A stretch of 64,000 nt of DNA from BM520 sp964594665 (GTDB lineage Bacteria; Bacteroidota; Bacteroidia; Bacteroidales; BM520): the NCBI GenBank assembly GCA_964594665.1, contig CAZQNY010000001.1, forward strand, positions 62,001-126,000, given 5' to 3'. Under the pieces are notes generated by a model that saw nothing but the letters and a program-made list of their open reading frames with translations, did not search any database and was not told the origin of the DNA. Shown piece by piece: positions 27,134 through 35,638 of this stretch. The position numbers and the translations under genes were made by a program. How positions within the stretch are numbered: the first letter of the stretch is position 1; each line of letters opens with the position of its first letter.

Positions 27134-30100
27134 ATGAATAAAATAGTAAAATTTATTGGCTCTTTAAAATTAGCCGGTATTATATTAATAGTATTATCTG
27201 TAGTATTGGCTTTTGCAACATTTATTGAGAATGATTTTGGTGCTTTGCATGCAAAAAATGTAGTTTACAATACATGGTGGTTCGAGGTGCTTTTGTTTAT
27301 TCTTGCAATTAACCTCATAGGGTCAATATTTTATCTTAAACTGTTTTCAGGTAAAAAATACTCAAGAATAGTCTTTCATATCGCATTTGTATTTATTCTT
27401 GCAGGAGGATTCTTTACCAAGCACCTTGCCATGGAAGGAATGATGCATATCCGGGAAGGTGACTGCTCAGCTGAAGTATTAATGGATCAATCCACTCTTT
27501 CCATTGAACTGCAATCTCAGAATTTTAGCGTCTCTAAATCCTATCCTGCAAATGTTAATGACTTTCAAAAAATCGATGAAATAGACCTCTCTTCAGTAGG
27601 AAAAACAAAAATTGACATCTATCATTACCCTGTTCCTAATGTACCGGTTATTTATGACTCCGAATCAGGAGAACCCACACTGGTCATTATGTTCGCTTCA
27701 AAATATCGCTCATTCGCTCTTGGTTTTGTTGAAGGACAAACAATGATTCTGGATGGCACTGAGATTGGTTTTAATACCGGTTCAGACCAGGGATTGCAAT
27801 TCATCTACGAAAAAGATTCTCTCTCAATAGTTTATACCAATGATCTGAGTGTTCGACACATGATGGGAGATGGGGGAGAAGGCATGCTGTTGAAAAAAAA
27901 TATCCGTCACCCTTTGACGTCATACGCCATATATGAAACTGAAGATTTTCGGTTTGTCCTGACTGATTTTAATGCCAACGGAATAATTCGTTATGAACAG
28001 GAAAACAGCCCGCAACAAGCTGCTCCTGAAATGTTATTGGTTGTACAATCCCCCCAGCAGGTTTTATTCTTCCCTGTTCCAAAGTCTGAAGTTGCAATGG
28101 ATCCAAATGTTTTTATATATAATGATATGAAAATTAAAGCCACATGGCAGCCGGCAACACTTTCATTGCCTTTCTCTGTCTGTCTGGAAAATTTTCACAT
28201 AGAACGTTATCCCGGCTCGCAAAGCCCTTCAGAATACCGGAGTATGGTTACTCTTGACGATCAAAACAAAAATGTCTCCTTCCCATTTGAAATATATATG
28301 AATAATATCCTTAAATATAATGGCTATCGGTTTTATCAGAGTTCCTTTGATCAGGATGAAAAAGGAACAATTTTATCGGTGCGAAAAGACAGAATAGGGA
28401 CTACACTTACCTATATCGGTTATTTTTTGATGATATTTGGTATGCTATGGGCTCTGGTTGATAAAAAAAGCCGTTTCAGAACGCAGCTTAAATCACTGGC
28501 ATCACAAAAAACCGTAAAAGCTATTCTTTTTATTGCATTAATTTTCAGTGGAATAACTGTTGCTGCACAGGAAAAGACCATAACCCCTGATAAAGATATT
28601 GCCAACCAATTCGGAAAGCTACAGGTATTGGGCGCTAATGGCCGTCTGATGCCCGTTAATACTCTCACCGATGAAGTATTACGAACCCTCTATGGCAAAA
28701 ACCATTATAATGGTATGACTTCTGACCAGGTGATCCTTTCCATGATTGCAAATCCTCAAACATGGATGAATCAGAAAATTCTTAAAGTAAAATTTGAAGA
28801 TCTTAAACAACGCCTGGGCCTTAATGCTTCATATGCCTCATTTAATGATATCGTTGATTCTGAAACAGGTAATTACAGACTTAGCAAGGATATAGAAGAC
28901 GCCTACAATAAAAAAGCCAATTACCGGACAAAATACGATCGTGAGGTAATAAAAATTGATGAAAGACTCAATGTGCTTTACCTGATTCTTACCAATCGCT
29001 ATATAAAACTATATCCGGTAGAGCAGGAGGGTAGCTCGGTATGGCTCGCATCTTCACATAATCTGACAGGATTATCGCAGCATGATTCCATTTATATTGC
29101 CAACACAGAGTCAGAACTGGCAGAAGCACTGATGAGCAGAAACAGTGTCAGGGCAACAACCATACTTGAAGACATTAAGCAATTTCAGGTTGCCAATGCC
29201 GGATCGGATATTATACCCGAAAGAAAAATTAATGCAGAGATATTTTCCAACAAGGTGGATGTATTTAACCGTTTATGGCGCTTTTACAGCCTTTTTGGTT
29301 TTTTTATGATTATCGTTTTTATAGTAAATGTTGCAAAGCCATTCAAACGGTATAGCTGGATGAGTAAAGTAGGTTTTATTCACCTGGCAGTAGCTTTTGC
29401 TATTCATACCGGAGCACTTGGATTACGATGGTATATCTCCGGGCATGCTCCCTGGAGTAATGGTTATGAATCTCTCGTTTTTATGGCCTGGTCGGCAATG
29501 CTTGCCGGTATATTGTTTTATAAACGTGAGCCATTTGCACTTTGGTCCACATCAGTGCTGACCGCTATGGTACTAATGGTTGCTCATCTGTCATGGATGA
29601 ATCCCCAGATATCAAACCTGGTTCCGGTGCTGAAATCAGTATGGCTGACAATACATGTCTCGGTGATCACCTCAAGTTATGGATTTCTCGGGCTCTCAGC
29701 CATTATTGGCTTGTCGGCAATTATCCTTCAGATTGCTTCAGGTACTACCGTTAAAACGAATATCGACAATGCCATAAACAGATTAACGACCATATCAGAG
29801 GTGATTATGATCCCCGGACTATATATGCTCACAATCGGGACTTTCCTCGGAGCTATTTGGGCAAATGTTTCATGGGGAAGATATTGGGGCTGGGATCCAA
29901 AAGAAACATGGGCGCTAATTACAATTTTTGTTTATTCCTTTGTGATTCATATGAAATATATTCCCGGCCTTAAAAGCAGGTATATCTTCAATGTAATGTC
30001 GGTGGTGGCCTTTTTTAGTATTTTAATGACCTATTTTGGTGTGAATTATTATTTATCAGGGCTCCATAGCTATGCAGGAGGAGATCCGGTACCAATACCT

Positions 30101-30202
30101 GTTTGGCTATATTTTGCGATTGGTGGGCTTGTTGTACTGTTTGTGACAGGAAATTATATGCATAATGCGTCTAAAAAGAATATTAAACCAGGCAGAAAAT
30201 AG
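27134..30202 (+). CDS. ccsBA: Fused cytochrome c biogenesis protein CcsB-CcsA (System II haem lyase)
   Basis: A 1022-residue inner-membrane protein that delivers haem to apocytochromes c in the periplasm. The N-terminal half is ResB/CcsB-like, with membrane helices near 10-30, 55-75, 82-100 and 415-435. The C-terminal half is CcsA-like and carries the haem-handling tryptophan-rich WWD motif in WGRYWGWDPKETWAL. A central periplasmic region (about 500-680) starts after a signal-like helix with GITVAAQ, as is usual in Bacteroidota fusions. It is divergent from the nSTAND operon, with a 184-bp AT-rich gap that must contain both promoters. No other cytochrome maturation gene is adjacent. Confidence 0.94.
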   Translation: MNKIVKFIGSLKLAGIILIVLSVVLAFATFIENDFGALHAKNVVYNTWWFEVLLFILAINLIGSIFYLKLFSGKKYSRIVFHIAFVFILAGGFFTKHLAMEGMMHIREGDCSAEVLMDQSTLSIELQSQNFSVSKSYPANVNDFQKIDEIDLSSVGKTKIDIYHYPVPNVPVIYDSESGEPTLVIMFASKYRSFALGFVEGQTMILDGTEIGFNTGSDQGLQFIYEKDSLSIVYTNDLSVRHMMGDGGEGMLLKKNIRHPLTSYAIYETEDFRFVLTDFNANGIIRYEQENSPQQAAPEMLLVVQSPQQVLFFPVPKSEVAMDPNVFIYNDMKIKATWQPATLSLPFSVCLENFHIERYPGSQSPSEYRSMVTLDDQNKNVSFPFEIYMNNILKYNGYRFYQSSFDQDEKGTILSVRKDRIGTTLTYIGYFLMIFGMLWALVDKKSRFRTQLKSLASQKTVKAILFIALIFSGITVAAQEKTITPDKDIANQFGKLQVLGANGRLMPVNTLTDEVLRTLYGKNHYNGMTSDQVILSMIANPQTWMNQKILKVKFEDLKQRLGLNASYASFNDIVDSETGNYRLSKDIEDAYNKKANYRTKYDREVIKIDERLNVLYLILTNRYIKLYPVEQEGSSVWLASSHNLTGLSQHDSIYIANTESELAEALMSRNSVRATTILEDIKQFQVANAGSDIIPERKINAEIFSNKVDVFNRLWRFYSLFGFFMIIVFIVNVAKPFKRYSWMSKVGFIHLAVAFAIHTGALGLRWYISGHAPWSNGYESLVFMAWSAMLAGILFYKREPFALWSTSVLTAMVLMVAHLSWMNPQISNLVPVLKSVWLTIHVSVITSSYGFLGLSAIIGLSAIILQIASGTTVKTNIDNAINRLTTISEVIMIPGLYMLTIGTFLGAIWANVSWGRYWGWDPKETWALITIFVYSFVIHMKYIPGLKSRYIFNVMSVVAFFSILMTYFGVNYYLSGLHSYAGGDPVPIPVWLYFAIGGLVVLFVTGNYMHNASKKNIKPGRK

Positions 30203-30245
30203 AAAGCAGCTGAAATAATTATTAGTTTTGAAAAAACATTATAAA

Positions 30246-31037
30246 ATGAATCTACGATATCTCCTGGTGACAGGGTTGTCAGTATTTCTGCTGGTTATTT
30301 CTGCCAGGGCCCAGGATGTTAATGTATACAACGATGATGAAGGCTCAAAATCCTTTATCGCAGCGGGAGGGGGTTTAAGTATTCCTGCCGGATTATATGG
30401 CTCCTCAGGTACTGGAAGTGATGGCTTTGCCCTCCCGGGCGTCGGTGTATTTGCCGAAGGAGCAAAATTCAGTCGCTTTTTTGGGTTTGGAATACGTGCA
30501 GGATATAACCGTCATTTTATGAATATCTCCGATTTTCAGGAATATTCATTCGGCGGAATACCTGAAGATGCCACCTTCTCGGCCGATGTTTCAGGCAATT
30601 ACACCATTATCACTGCAATGGCCGGCATTTACACAACAATGAGCCTCTTCCCATGGCTTCAGATAAATGGAAAAGCACTCTATGGACCCCATTTTATTTC
30701 CATACCCGAATTCAGCTTTTCTTATTACAATGAATATGAATTTCAGGGCCAAACATTAATCGATGACTGGAAAGAAGAACATTATGCTGCAAACGACTGG
30801 CAGTTTGGATACATGATTGGACTTGGAGCCAGAATAAAACCCTCCAGCGACTGGAGCCTGAATATTGGCTGGGATTATTCTGAATCTAATCAATCGGTCG
30901 CTTATACTTCCAACGAATCAGGAATATTACACGATGAAATAGGAAACCCACAGGTGGGACTGGGTGAGCAGCAACATTTTTTTAATATGAAATTTCGCTA
31001 TATGGTTGTCTCTGCCGGAATAAGCATCTTTCTTTAA
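30246..31037 (+). CDS. Predicted outer-membrane beta-barrel protein
   Basis: A secreted protein of 263 residues with a Sec signal (LLVTGLSVFLLVISARAQ). I start at the ATG at 30246; an in-frame TTG at 30228 would add six residues and is a possible alternative. The mature part alternates polar and aromatic residues in strand-like stretches such as FGFGIRAGYNRHF and WSLNIGWDYSES, and ends with a hydrophobic strand (MVVSAGISIFL). This pattern is typical of porin-like barrels of 8-12 strands. It follows ccsBA by 43 bp and may be co-transcribed. Its stop overlaps that of the convergent regulator-like gene. No specific function is recognisable. Confidence 0.75.
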   Translation: MNLRYLLVTGLSVFLLVISARAQDVNVYNDDEGSKSFIAAGGGLSIPAGLYGSSGTGSDGFALPGVGVFAEGAKFSRFFGFGIRAGYNRHFMNISDFQEYSFGGIPEDATFSADVSGNYTIITAMAGIYTTMSLFPWLQINGKALYGPHFISIPEFSFSYYNEYEFQGQTLIDDWKEEHYAANDWQFGYMIGLGARIKPSSDWSLNIGWDYSESNQSVAYTSNESGILHDEIGNPQVGLGEQQHFFNMKFRYMVVSAGISIFL

Positions 31038-32197
31038 CCCCCTGCAGCATCGTTTGAACCTTTCGGGCGCATATTCTGCATATTTGCTTCCAGCTTTTTG
31101 CGTAATGGCTGAAAATATTCCCGTATCAATCGCCACTTATCAGGATAACCTGACAGTAATTGGGTCATCTGATTTCCATAACGGGAAAGCCACTGTGATA
31201 TGGCAGACGCTGTTACTGTTGGATGCATCACATTACCCAGAGAGGTTCCGGTTAATTTACTCCCTGAAACATAAACTATTGATGCCGCTTTTTCCAGCTT
31301 ATTAAGGTATTCCTCCGCTTCGTTCAGATTTTGAATGGATACTAATTTAACATCCTCATGCAATTCGGCCTCTTGTCCATACTGGATATGAAAATCCATG
31401 ATAATGACAGGGTCTCCGGGCGACTCTGTAAGATTCGCAGCGAAAAATACTGCCCGATGAATAATGTTTTCCAATTGATCCAGATCTCCGGAATAATGCA
31501 TTAGCTTGTGCTGTGCGGATTCATGATAGCGCATCGGACGTACATACTCCTGTGACTCTCTGGTCAGCAGAAAGCTACAATACCTGAATATACGCTCCTG
31601 TGCTGATGTCTCAGTAATGGTCAGGCGTTTTTGCAGGTGCTCGATTTCCTTCGTTACATTGCCAACCAGATTCATGAGCATTTTATGATGTTCCCGACGA
31701 TCTTTTTCATCCTGGTACATTTCATTAAACACACCTGCCAGCAATGAGCCCATAGCCACTTTGGTCTGCTTGTATATCACCTCTTCTTCGCCTGTATTCC
31801 CCAGGGTGCTCACTCCACGAATAAAATATAAAAACAGTAAATCATAATCCGTTGCAACAGGGGTAGGCAGACGCAATAGTAATACACTCTCGGAAAGCGC
31901 TGTCATTAATGTTTGCCCTTCCGGATTATAACTATTTATCTCAAAATTTAGCTGACTCAGATCAAACCACTCCCAGGGCTGCGAACGCTTCCGCATTGCC
32001 CGGATATGATCCATTTTTGTTTGGTTGGGTAATTCAGCGGTCTCATAACGATTGCGTCTATCCGTATACGCGGCAGCAATTTTATCGTTTTCGATACTGC
32101 GGAAAAACAGGACAGCCTTTTCCAGGCCGGGGATAAACCGGCATAACCTGGGTAATATCGTTGTGGCAAAATTTGTATCTCCTGCTATTCCTGTCAT
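31034..32197 (-). CDS. Uncharacterised GAF-like protein with a sigma-54-activator lid-like segment
   Basis: A 387-residue cytosolic protein. I start at the ATG at 32197, because the longer frame begins at a TTG and runs through a good -7 promoter box. The first 150 residues look like a GAF-type sensor domain, followed by a coiled coil (about 150-200). Residues 235-254 (YSGDLDQLENIIHRAVFFA) closely resemble the WPGNVRELENVIERAV lid motif of NtrC-type activators, yet no Walker A, GAFTGA loop or other AAA+ core is present. The C-terminal 70 residues might form a helical DNA-binding domain but no clear HTH is seen. It could be a degenerate regulator; I do not recognise the family. Confidence 0.65.
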   Translation of the reverse strand: MTGIAGDTNFATTILPRLCRFIPGLEKAVLFFRSIENDKIAAAYTDRRNRYETAELPNQTKMDHIRAMRKRSQPWEWFDLSQLNFEINSYNPEGQTLMTALSESVLLLRLPTPVATDYDLLFLYFIRGVSTLGNTGEEEVIYKQTKVAMGSLLAGVFNEMYQDEKDRREHHKMLMNLVGNVTKEIEHLQKRLTITETSAQERIFRYCSFLLTRESQEYVRPMRYHESAQHKLMHYSGDLDQLENIIHRAVFFAANLTESPGDPVIIMDFHIQYGQEAELHEDVKLVSIQNLNEAEEYLNKLEKAASIVYVSGSKLTGTSLGNVMHPTVTASAISQWLSRYGNQMTQLLSGYPDKWRLIREYFQPLRKKLEANMQNMRPKGSNDAAGG

Positions 32198-32220
32198 GTT
32201 TCTCGTCGAATTGGCTTCTA

Positions 32221-32228
32221 CAAAGATA
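32221..32228 (-). promoter_or_regulatory. -7 promoter box for the GAF-like gene
   Basis: The minus strand reads TATCTTTG, an exact match to TAnnTTTG, 24 bp upstream of the ATG at 32197. It supports that start over the TTG further upstream. Confidence 0.5.
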
Positions 32229-32446
32229 ATGTATTTTTTTAACAAATATTAGCTGTATGCTTAATTTATTTTTAAGCCAAACAGGAATTCATATAACAGA
32301 TAAAAGAAAAATATTAGTGACTTAAATACCGCTTAAAAGGAAAATCTTTAAAAAGATTAATCTTAATAATGTTGATTTACAGTGTTTTGAGAATGTAATT
32401 TTGTCTCTGACTTCGTATTTATTAATCATAAATCCTTCTAAGTATT

Positions 32447-33172
32447 ATGTTTAAAAAGCCCGGTTTTAAGCAATCATTTATTAAAAAATTTAAGCGCATT
32501 CTATTGGTGCTATATAAAAAAGCATGTAGTGCTTCAGCAACTGTATTGCGATCACTTTACAGAAGCGTAAAGCGCGTACACAAGGTTCTTGCACCCTATA
32601 TTAATGCATTTAAAAGGTCGGTTATTAATAAAAGTGATGAGTTCGGAGAGATTATTTATAAATATGGTGTAATGATCTTCGATATGGATCCTGACCAAAT
32701 TGAAGAAGGCTTTAATGAACCCTCGTATATCGTGGAGACCAATGCCCGTTATATGGATAAGAATGCGGTTTGGGAATTCAAATCCGTACAATCACAACAC
32801 CAGGGAATCCGGTTTAATAGCTTAAGATACTCTCGTTTACTAGCCTTTAAAGCATTGGATCACCTCAAAAGTATAATTTCAAAAGCAGGATTGTCGTTCA
32901 ATGCCGCCTCAATGCTCCTGGGCCGACTGACAGTATCCGGGAATGAAATGCCATCCAAAAATATCCTTGTACAGCAGCAGAAGGAAACAAATCATATTTC
33001 GTTCATAAATGCAGTAAAACTATTTGTAAACCGTGTAGGAAAAGGCCTCTCGTACCACAAGAGTAACTCGTTTAGCAATAATTGGTTTCAGACCAACTCA
33101 TACCTCTGGAAATCAGTTAGTTTAGCTGTTTTAGAGAAAGGGGAGGAGCACTTCAGATATAAAAGAGAATGA
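32447..33172 (+). CDS. Hypothetical basic protein
   Basis: A 241-residue protein that I do not recognise. The first 60 residues are very rich in Lys and Arg with interspersed hydrophobics, giving an amphipathic helix pattern (FIKKFKRILLVLYKKACSA). There is no signal peptide or transmembrane helix. An acidic patch (FDMDPDQIEEGF, about 78-89) follows. The rest is mixed and has no known motif. It stands alone on the plus strand between a divergent regulator-like gene and the AEC carrier gene. Codon use looks like that of its neighbours. It could bind nucleic acid or the membrane surface, but that is only suggested by charge. Confidence 0.6.
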   Translation: MFKKPGFKQSFIKKFKRILLVLYKKACSASATVLRSLYRSVKRVHKVLAPYINAFKRSVINKSDEFGEIIYKYGVMIFDMDPDQIEEGFNEPSYIVETNARYMDKNAVWEFKSVQSQHQGIRFNSLRYSRLLAFKALDHLKSIISKAGLSFNAASMLLGRLTVSGNEMPSKNILVQQQKETNHISFINAVKLFVNRVGKGLSYHKSNSFSNNWFQTNSYLWKSVSLAVLEKGEEHFRYKRE

Positions 33173-33213
33173 GATACCGCCCAATCGCATAATGTATTCT
33201 GATGATTTAAATC

Positions 33214-33221
33214 TATATTTG
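33214..33221 (+). promoter_or_regulatory. -7 promoter box for the AEC carrier gene
   Basis: TATATTTG matches TAnnTTTG and would start transcription near 33228. That leaves a leader of about 55 nt before the ATG at 33286 and argues against the ATG at 33232 as the start. Confidence 0.45.
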
Positions 33222-33285
33222 CATTACAAAGATGCTGATAAAAAGGGCATTATTGTGTTTTTTAACTGAAAATCAACTCTTTATA

Positions 33286-34245
33286 ATGGAGATATATCCC
33301 GTTTTTCATCAGATTTTGCTGCTCTTTATTATGATTGCTGCAGGATTCACAGGTGGCAAAACAAGAATCCTGGGCAAAGGGTCGGACGATGTAATCGCCA
33401 AACTTGTATTCAATATCACGTTACCCTGTTTGCTTCTTACGTCAATAACCGGAATGGATATGACTCCGGAAATATGGAAAAACGGTATTGGGGTAATTAT
33501 CTTTTCTGCCTTGATCCATGGTTTGCAGATGCTGATTGGATATACCAGCTCCAGAATATTGAAACTTTCTGAAAGAAAATCAGTTATCCATATAATCCAC
33601 ACCTTTAAAGGGAATACTATTTTCATTGGCTTTCCTTTACTTGATGCACTGTTTCCCGGTGGAGAAGGCCTCTTATATGCTGCCCTTTATAACTTTGCAA
33701 GTAATATTATTATGTGGACCATAGGTGTAATGTTTCTGGATAAGAGCCATAAAAAACATCCTTTGGATAACCTGAAAAAGCTCATAAATATCAATACCAT
33801 TGCATTATTGATTGGCCTTGGTTTTTTGATTGCAGGGGTCAGCTTCCCTGATATTATTACCGGAAGCATCGGCCGGCTCGGGTCTGCAACTTCACCATTG
33901 GCTATGATATTTATCGGCCTTAAATTCTCAGAAATTCGTTTTAAAAGTATTGTGACCGACAAATCGGCATGGGTTTATAGTTTTAATAAACTGTTATTTG
34001 TACCCATGATTTCCGGGTTATTAATTTTTCTGGCGGGAAATATTCCATTTTTTCAGATTAGCGACACTGCAAGGATGTGTGTGCTTATGCAGGCATCAAC
34101 ACCTGGATTTGCCATGATGATGATTATTTCCAGGATTTACAATGCAGACACCGACACAGCTGTTAAAAATTTCTTTTTAAGTACACTACTAAGCATCTTT
34201 TCATTACCGCTGGTGTATGTCATCCTTGAATTACTTTATTTCTAA
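33286..34245 (+). CDS. AEC family (auxin efflux carrier-like) transporter
   Basis: A 319-residue inner-membrane protein with about ten transmembrane segments in two halves, starting at MEIYPVFHQILLLFIMIAAGF. Family features include the early KLVFNITLPCLLLTSI block and the late LMQASTPGFAMMMI block near residues 265-285. AEC proteins export or import organic acids, amino acids or malate-like compounds; the substrate cannot be inferred. A longer frame from 33232 would add an atypical 18-residue extension, and the start was chosen at 33286 for family fit. The gene is monocistronic and lies at the left edge of the eroded toxin-antitoxin island. Confidence 0.9.
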   Translation: MEIYPVFHQILLLFIMIAAGFTGGKTRILGKGSDDVIAKLVFNITLPCLLLTSITGMDMTPEIWKNGIGVIIFSALIHGLQMLIGYTSSRILKLSERKSVIHIIHTFKGNTIFIGFPLLDALFPGGEGLLYAALYNFASNIIMWTIGVMFLDKSHKKHPLDNLKKLININTIALLIGLGFLIAGVSFPDIITGSIGRLGSATSPLAMIFIGLKFSEIRFKSIVTDKSAWVYSFNKLLFVPMISGLLIFLAGNIPFFQISDTARMCVLMQASTPGFAMMMIISRIYNADTDTAVKNFFLSTLLSIFSLPLVYVILELLYF

Positions 34246-34363
34246 CAATGACATAAATTCTGAATTTTATAAAGTAGGGCATGTCTCAAATAATAAACTT
34301 AACATAATACAAATTATCGGACAAATATATAGCGGGTAAACACTGGTAATCAGCGTGTTATAT

Positions 34364-34394
34364 TTTGTTGTAAAAAAATAGTAAACTAAATTTG
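34364..34394 (+). promoter_or_regulatory. Consensus Bacteroidota promoter
   Basis: TTTG (34364-34367), 19 bp spacer, then TAAATTTG (34387-34394), matching the -33 TTTG / -7 TAnnTTTG consensus. It points to a very short frame starting only five bases later, which suggests the original transcription unit has been disrupted. Confidence 0.6.
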
Positions 34395-34398
34395 TATT

Positions 34399-34539
34399 AT
34401 GAAAGAAATTAAGCTGATTCAGTACAACTTACCGGATAATACATCCGTCTACACAAAAAGACGTCAATTCTCAATCACTTTGGCCTGGGACGGACAGACA
34501 AAGTATTTCCATTCAAAAATCAAATGTTGGCACCGATAA
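34399..34539 (+). pseudogene. 46-codon remnant reading frame
   Basis: Begins MKEIKLIQYNLPDNTSVY and ends at TAA after IKCWHR. It sits directly behind a consensus promoter and overlaps a short opposite frame. I recognise no family. A truncated gene start is more likely than a working small protein. Confidence 0.3.
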
Positions 34540-34630
34540 AGTAGGTATCAGCAAACATAATGATCACAATCACCAGTGGAATCCTTACCAGTGTGTGAAT
34601 GCTTTTCAATGATGCGGCTGTAAACTTCAT
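34520..34630 (-). pseudogene. 36-codon membrane-peptide frame, probable gene fragment
   Basis: The minus-strand frame begins MKFTAASLKSIHTLVRI and has one hydrophobic stretch (PLVIVIIMFADTYFIGA). It may be the surviving N-terminus of a membrane protein gene, or a small membrane peptide. Its end overlaps the end of the 34399-34539 frame. Confidence 0.25.
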
Positions 34631-34742
34631 AGTAAATTTTCGTTTTTGAGTTACAAGGACAGGACAGTGGAATCATATGGGTTGGCTATTTCTTGCAATT
34701 CCTTGCGATTTTCCACGATAGCACCGATTATTGAAAAAGTTG

Positions 34743-34750
34743 TATTTTTG
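34743..34750 (+). promoter_or_regulatory. -7 promoter box of the toxin-antitoxin operon
   Basis: TATTTTTG matches TAnnTTTG and lies 25 bp upstream of the antitoxin ATG. No strong -33 element is seen at the standard distance. Antitoxin binding near here would give the usual autorepression. Confidence 0.45.
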
Positions 34751-34775
34751 TAGGGAACAAAAAAAAGAGGCAATC

Positions 34776-34988
34776 ATGGCAACATACACGATAACAATCA
34801 GCGACAGTACAAACAGAACAAAAGCCCTTATTCAAATGATTCTGGAGTATGCAAAAATTGATAATCAATATATCAAAGTTGAAGATACTCCCAATGAAAC
34901 TACCATTAAAGCAATGATGGACGCAGAACATGGAAAAGGAACAAGGACTAAAAGCAAGAAAGATTTTTTTGAAAAACTAAACAGCTAA
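34776..34988 (+). CDS. Type II antitoxin partner of a YafQ-like toxin
   Basis: A 70-residue protein starting MATYTITISDSTNRTKALIQ; the ATG at 34776 is preceded by AGAGG at a suitable distance, and a longer frame from 34731 runs through the promoter. The N-terminus has the short strand plus helix expected of a DNA-binding dimerisation domain, and the charged C-terminal half (HGKGTRTKSKKDFFEKL) is the likely toxin-neutralising tail. It does not show a clear RelB/DinJ signature, so identification rests on size and on the toxin gene one base downstream. A decayed copy lies about 650 bp further on. Confidence 0.8.
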   Translation: MATYTITISDSTNRTKALIQMILEYAKIDNQYIKVEDTPNETTIKAMMDAEHGKGTRTKSKKDFFEKLNS

Positions 34989-34989
34989 G

Positions 34990-35262
34990 ATGTTCACCTG
35001 TAACTTCACAAACGAATTCAAAAGAGACTATAAAAGAGCGCTTAAAAGGCGTAAGAAAATGAATTTGTTTGAAAGTGTCTATGATCATCTGGCAAAGAGT
35101 GGGAGTTTACCTCCAAAGTACAAACCTCACCCACTCAAAGGAAAATGGATTGGGAATATTGATGCTCACATAGGACCTGATTGGATTTTGATTTACAGGA
35201 TTGATACTGAAAAAAAAGAGGTTTGGTTTATTCGTATGGGATCTCATTCAGACTTATTTTAA
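34990..35262 (+). CDS. YafQ-family type II toxin (mRNA endoribonuclease)
   Basis: A 90-residue toxin of the RelE/ParE superfamily, YafQ type, expected to cut mRNA on the ribosome. Family motifs are LPPKYKPHPLKGKW (40-53), HIGPDWILIYRI (60-71) and the C-terminal GSHSDLF. The candidate catalytic residues His47, His60, Asp64 and His86 match the pattern of E. coli YafQ His50, His63, Asp67 and His87 in spacing (13, 4, then 22 versus 20). It starts one base after the antitoxin stop, so the two are translated together. All active-site positions are kept, so it is probably functional. Confidence 0.93.
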   Translation: MFTCNFTNEFKRDYKRALKRRKKMNLFESVYDHLAKSGSLPPKYKPHPLKGKWIGNIDAHIGPDWILIYRIDTEKKEVWFIRMGSHSDLF

Positions 35263-35263
35263 T

Positions 35264-35292
35264 AAAAAAAGCCTGGATCAATGAACCAGGCT
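35264..35292 (-). terminator. Intrinsic terminator, minus strand
   Basis: On the minus strand AGCCTGG, a 9-nt loop and CCAGGCT are followed by a run of seven T. It lies just after the toxin stop but faces the opposite way, so it belonged to a minus-strand gene that is now only a fragment. Confidence 0.75.
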
Positions 35293-35446
35293 CTTCAAAT
35301 ACAAGATTCAACTGTTTGAGTTGCTCTTTTACAGCCTTCATCTGTTTTGATTTTGCGGTTTTTTCCATCTTTTCCAGTTCAAAATACTCCAACATCTCCG
35401 GGTATTTTTCAATTCTGCGACTAAGACATTGCTTTGATAGTACATT

Positions 35447-35580
35447 CAATAAGCGACAAAACAAACAGAACAAAAGCTTTGCTTTATATGATTATTGAGT
35501 GTGCAAAAATTGATAATAAATTCACAACATCAAAACGCGGATCCTTTCCGGAATTCTTATCACAATTAAGATTTTCGTAA
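35447..35580 (+). pseudogene. Decayed second copy of the antitoxin gene
   Basis: The stretch 35447-35520 matches the antitoxin coding sequence at 34795-34868 at about 60 of 73 positions by hand count, including an identical 16-base run AACAGAACAAAAGC-like core and the GCAAAAATTGATAAT core. The frame reads KTNRTKALLYMIIECAKIDN, very like the antitoxin helix, but has no start codon and diverges after that before stopping at 35580. No toxin gene follows. Confidence 0.75.
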
Positions 35581-35582
35581 AA

Positions 35583-35615
35583 TAAAAAGGCTGCCTGCTC
35601 GCAACAGACAGCCTT
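35583..35615 (-). terminator. Terminator of the TPR protein gene
   Basis: On the minus strand AAGGCTGTCTG, loop TTGCGAG and CAGGCAGCCTT form an 11-bp stem with one G-T pair, followed by TTTATT. It lies 24 bp after the stop codon of the TPR gene. Confidence 0.85.
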
Positions 35616-35638
35616 GAAAAAAGTAACGATTCGCAGTA

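Larger units (their letters stand above)
34246..34775 (+). other. 530-bp intergenic region with gene scraps
   Basis: No full gene is present. The stretch holds a consensus Bacteroidota promoter (34364-34394), a 46-codon reading frame starting at 34399, a 36-codon minus-strand frame at 34520-34630, and a 10-bp near-tandem repeat (CTTGCAATTC then CTTGCGATTT, 34692-34711) upstream of the antitoxin gene. It looks like the debris of lost genes. Confidence 0.5.
35263..35638 (-). other. 376-bp intergenic region with toxin-antitoxin debris
   Basis: Contains a minus-strand terminator (35264-35292), a minus-strand frame without a good start whose residues (EYFELEKMEKTAKSKQMKAV, about 35300-35410) look like the helical tail of a lost small protein, a decayed antitoxin copy (35447-35580) and the terminator of the TPR gene (35583-35615). 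Confidence 0.5.

Noticed and set aside
35228..35473. 81-codon minus-strand frame
   Set aside because: It runs through a strong terminator, overlaps the toxin gene end and lacks a good start. Only its middle may be a fragment of a lost gene.
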